Shown: positions 7,133 through 7,187 of the stretch, one piece after another
How the letters are laid out: each line of letters starts with the position of its first letter
Numbering within the stretch: position 1 is the first letter of the stretch
Source: Verrucomicrobiota bacterium
GTDB lineage: Bacteria; Verrucomicrobiota; Verrucomicrobiia; Verrucomicrobiales; DEV007
Direction: 5' to 3'
Assembly: GCA_020629815.1 (NCBI GenBank)
Contig: JAHDCN010000139.1
Coordinates: forward strand, 1 to 7,187
DNA length: 7,187 nucleotides
Notes under the pieces: model-generated
What the model was told of the DNA's origin: nothing
The model's input: the letters and a program-made list of their open reading frames with translations, nothing else
Databases searched by the model: none
Position numbers and translations under genes: made by a program

Positions 7133-7187
7133 ACTGCGCCCCGGGAATCCGTCGAATCCTTATTTCAGACAGCCGCTTCGGCATCAG
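7133..7187. other. Downstream end of window, no defensible gene
   Basis: These 55 bp follow the DUF1501 stop. There is no ATG on the plus strand and no hairpin followed by a T-run, so no terminator can be called. On the minus strand one frame entering from the right edge reads DAEAAV and stops at 7165-7167; this could be the tail of a convergent gene, but six codons are too few to support a call. Confidence 0.4.

Noticed and set aside
7172..7182. GCCG-CTT-CGGC hairpin after the DUF1501 gene as a terminator
   Set aside because: The stem has only four pairs and no T-run follows before the window ends.
1..7187. CRISPR arrays, tRNA or rRNA genes, insertion sequences
   Set aside because: No regularly spaced direct repeats, no rRNA-like or cloverleaf sequence, and no transposase motifs or terminal inverted repeats were seen; coding covers nearly the whole window.

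Overview
The window most likely comes from a member of the Planctomycetota/Verrucomicrobiota (PVC) group. Three neighbouring plus-strand genes support this: an ECF sigma factor resembling the Rhodopirellula/Verrucomicrobium type, a giant planctomycete cytochrome c/DUF1549/LamG/DUF1553 (PSD1) protein, and a DUF1501 protein. This combination is characteristic of those phyla. GC content looks moderate, just over half by eye. The sequence alone does not let me choose between Planctomycetota and Verrucomicrobiota.

Left part, minus strand (1-1270): a two-gene unit read right to left. The first gene encodes a compact HipA-like kinase (HipA_2 type, 244 aa). Its stop codon overlaps the start of the next gene in an ATGA junction (536-539). 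The second gene encodes a DUF3037-type protein that runs off the left edge of the window. No HipB-like DNA-binding partner is visible.

Middle (1271-1424): a 154-bp divergent intergenic region. It must hold the upstream regulatory sequences for both directions. It contains two short perfect inverted repeats, but no promoter I can defend.

Right part, plus strand (1425-7132): a tight three-gene unit. The ECF sigma factor (181 aa) overlaps by one base (TAATG) with a 1227-aa protein. That protein has a short cytoplasmic domain resembling an anti-sigma factor, then one transmembrane helix, a flexible linker, a PSCyt1 domain (CxxCH), a PSCyt2/DUF1549 domain (second CxxCH), a LamG-like beta-sandwich and a PSD1/DUF1553 domain. 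After 21 bp follows a Tat-exported DUF1501 protein, of the sulfatase/alkaline-phosphatase-like superfamily.

My reading is that the large protein may act both as membrane anti-sigma factor and as extracytoplasmic cytochrome/substrate-binding protein. It would then couple a signal outside the membrane (redox state, or a glycan bound by LamG) to release of the co-encoded sigma factor. The DUF1501 protein would be the exported partner. The domain calls rest on motifs visible in the sequence. The signalling role is inference. The last 55 bp hold no convincing gene.
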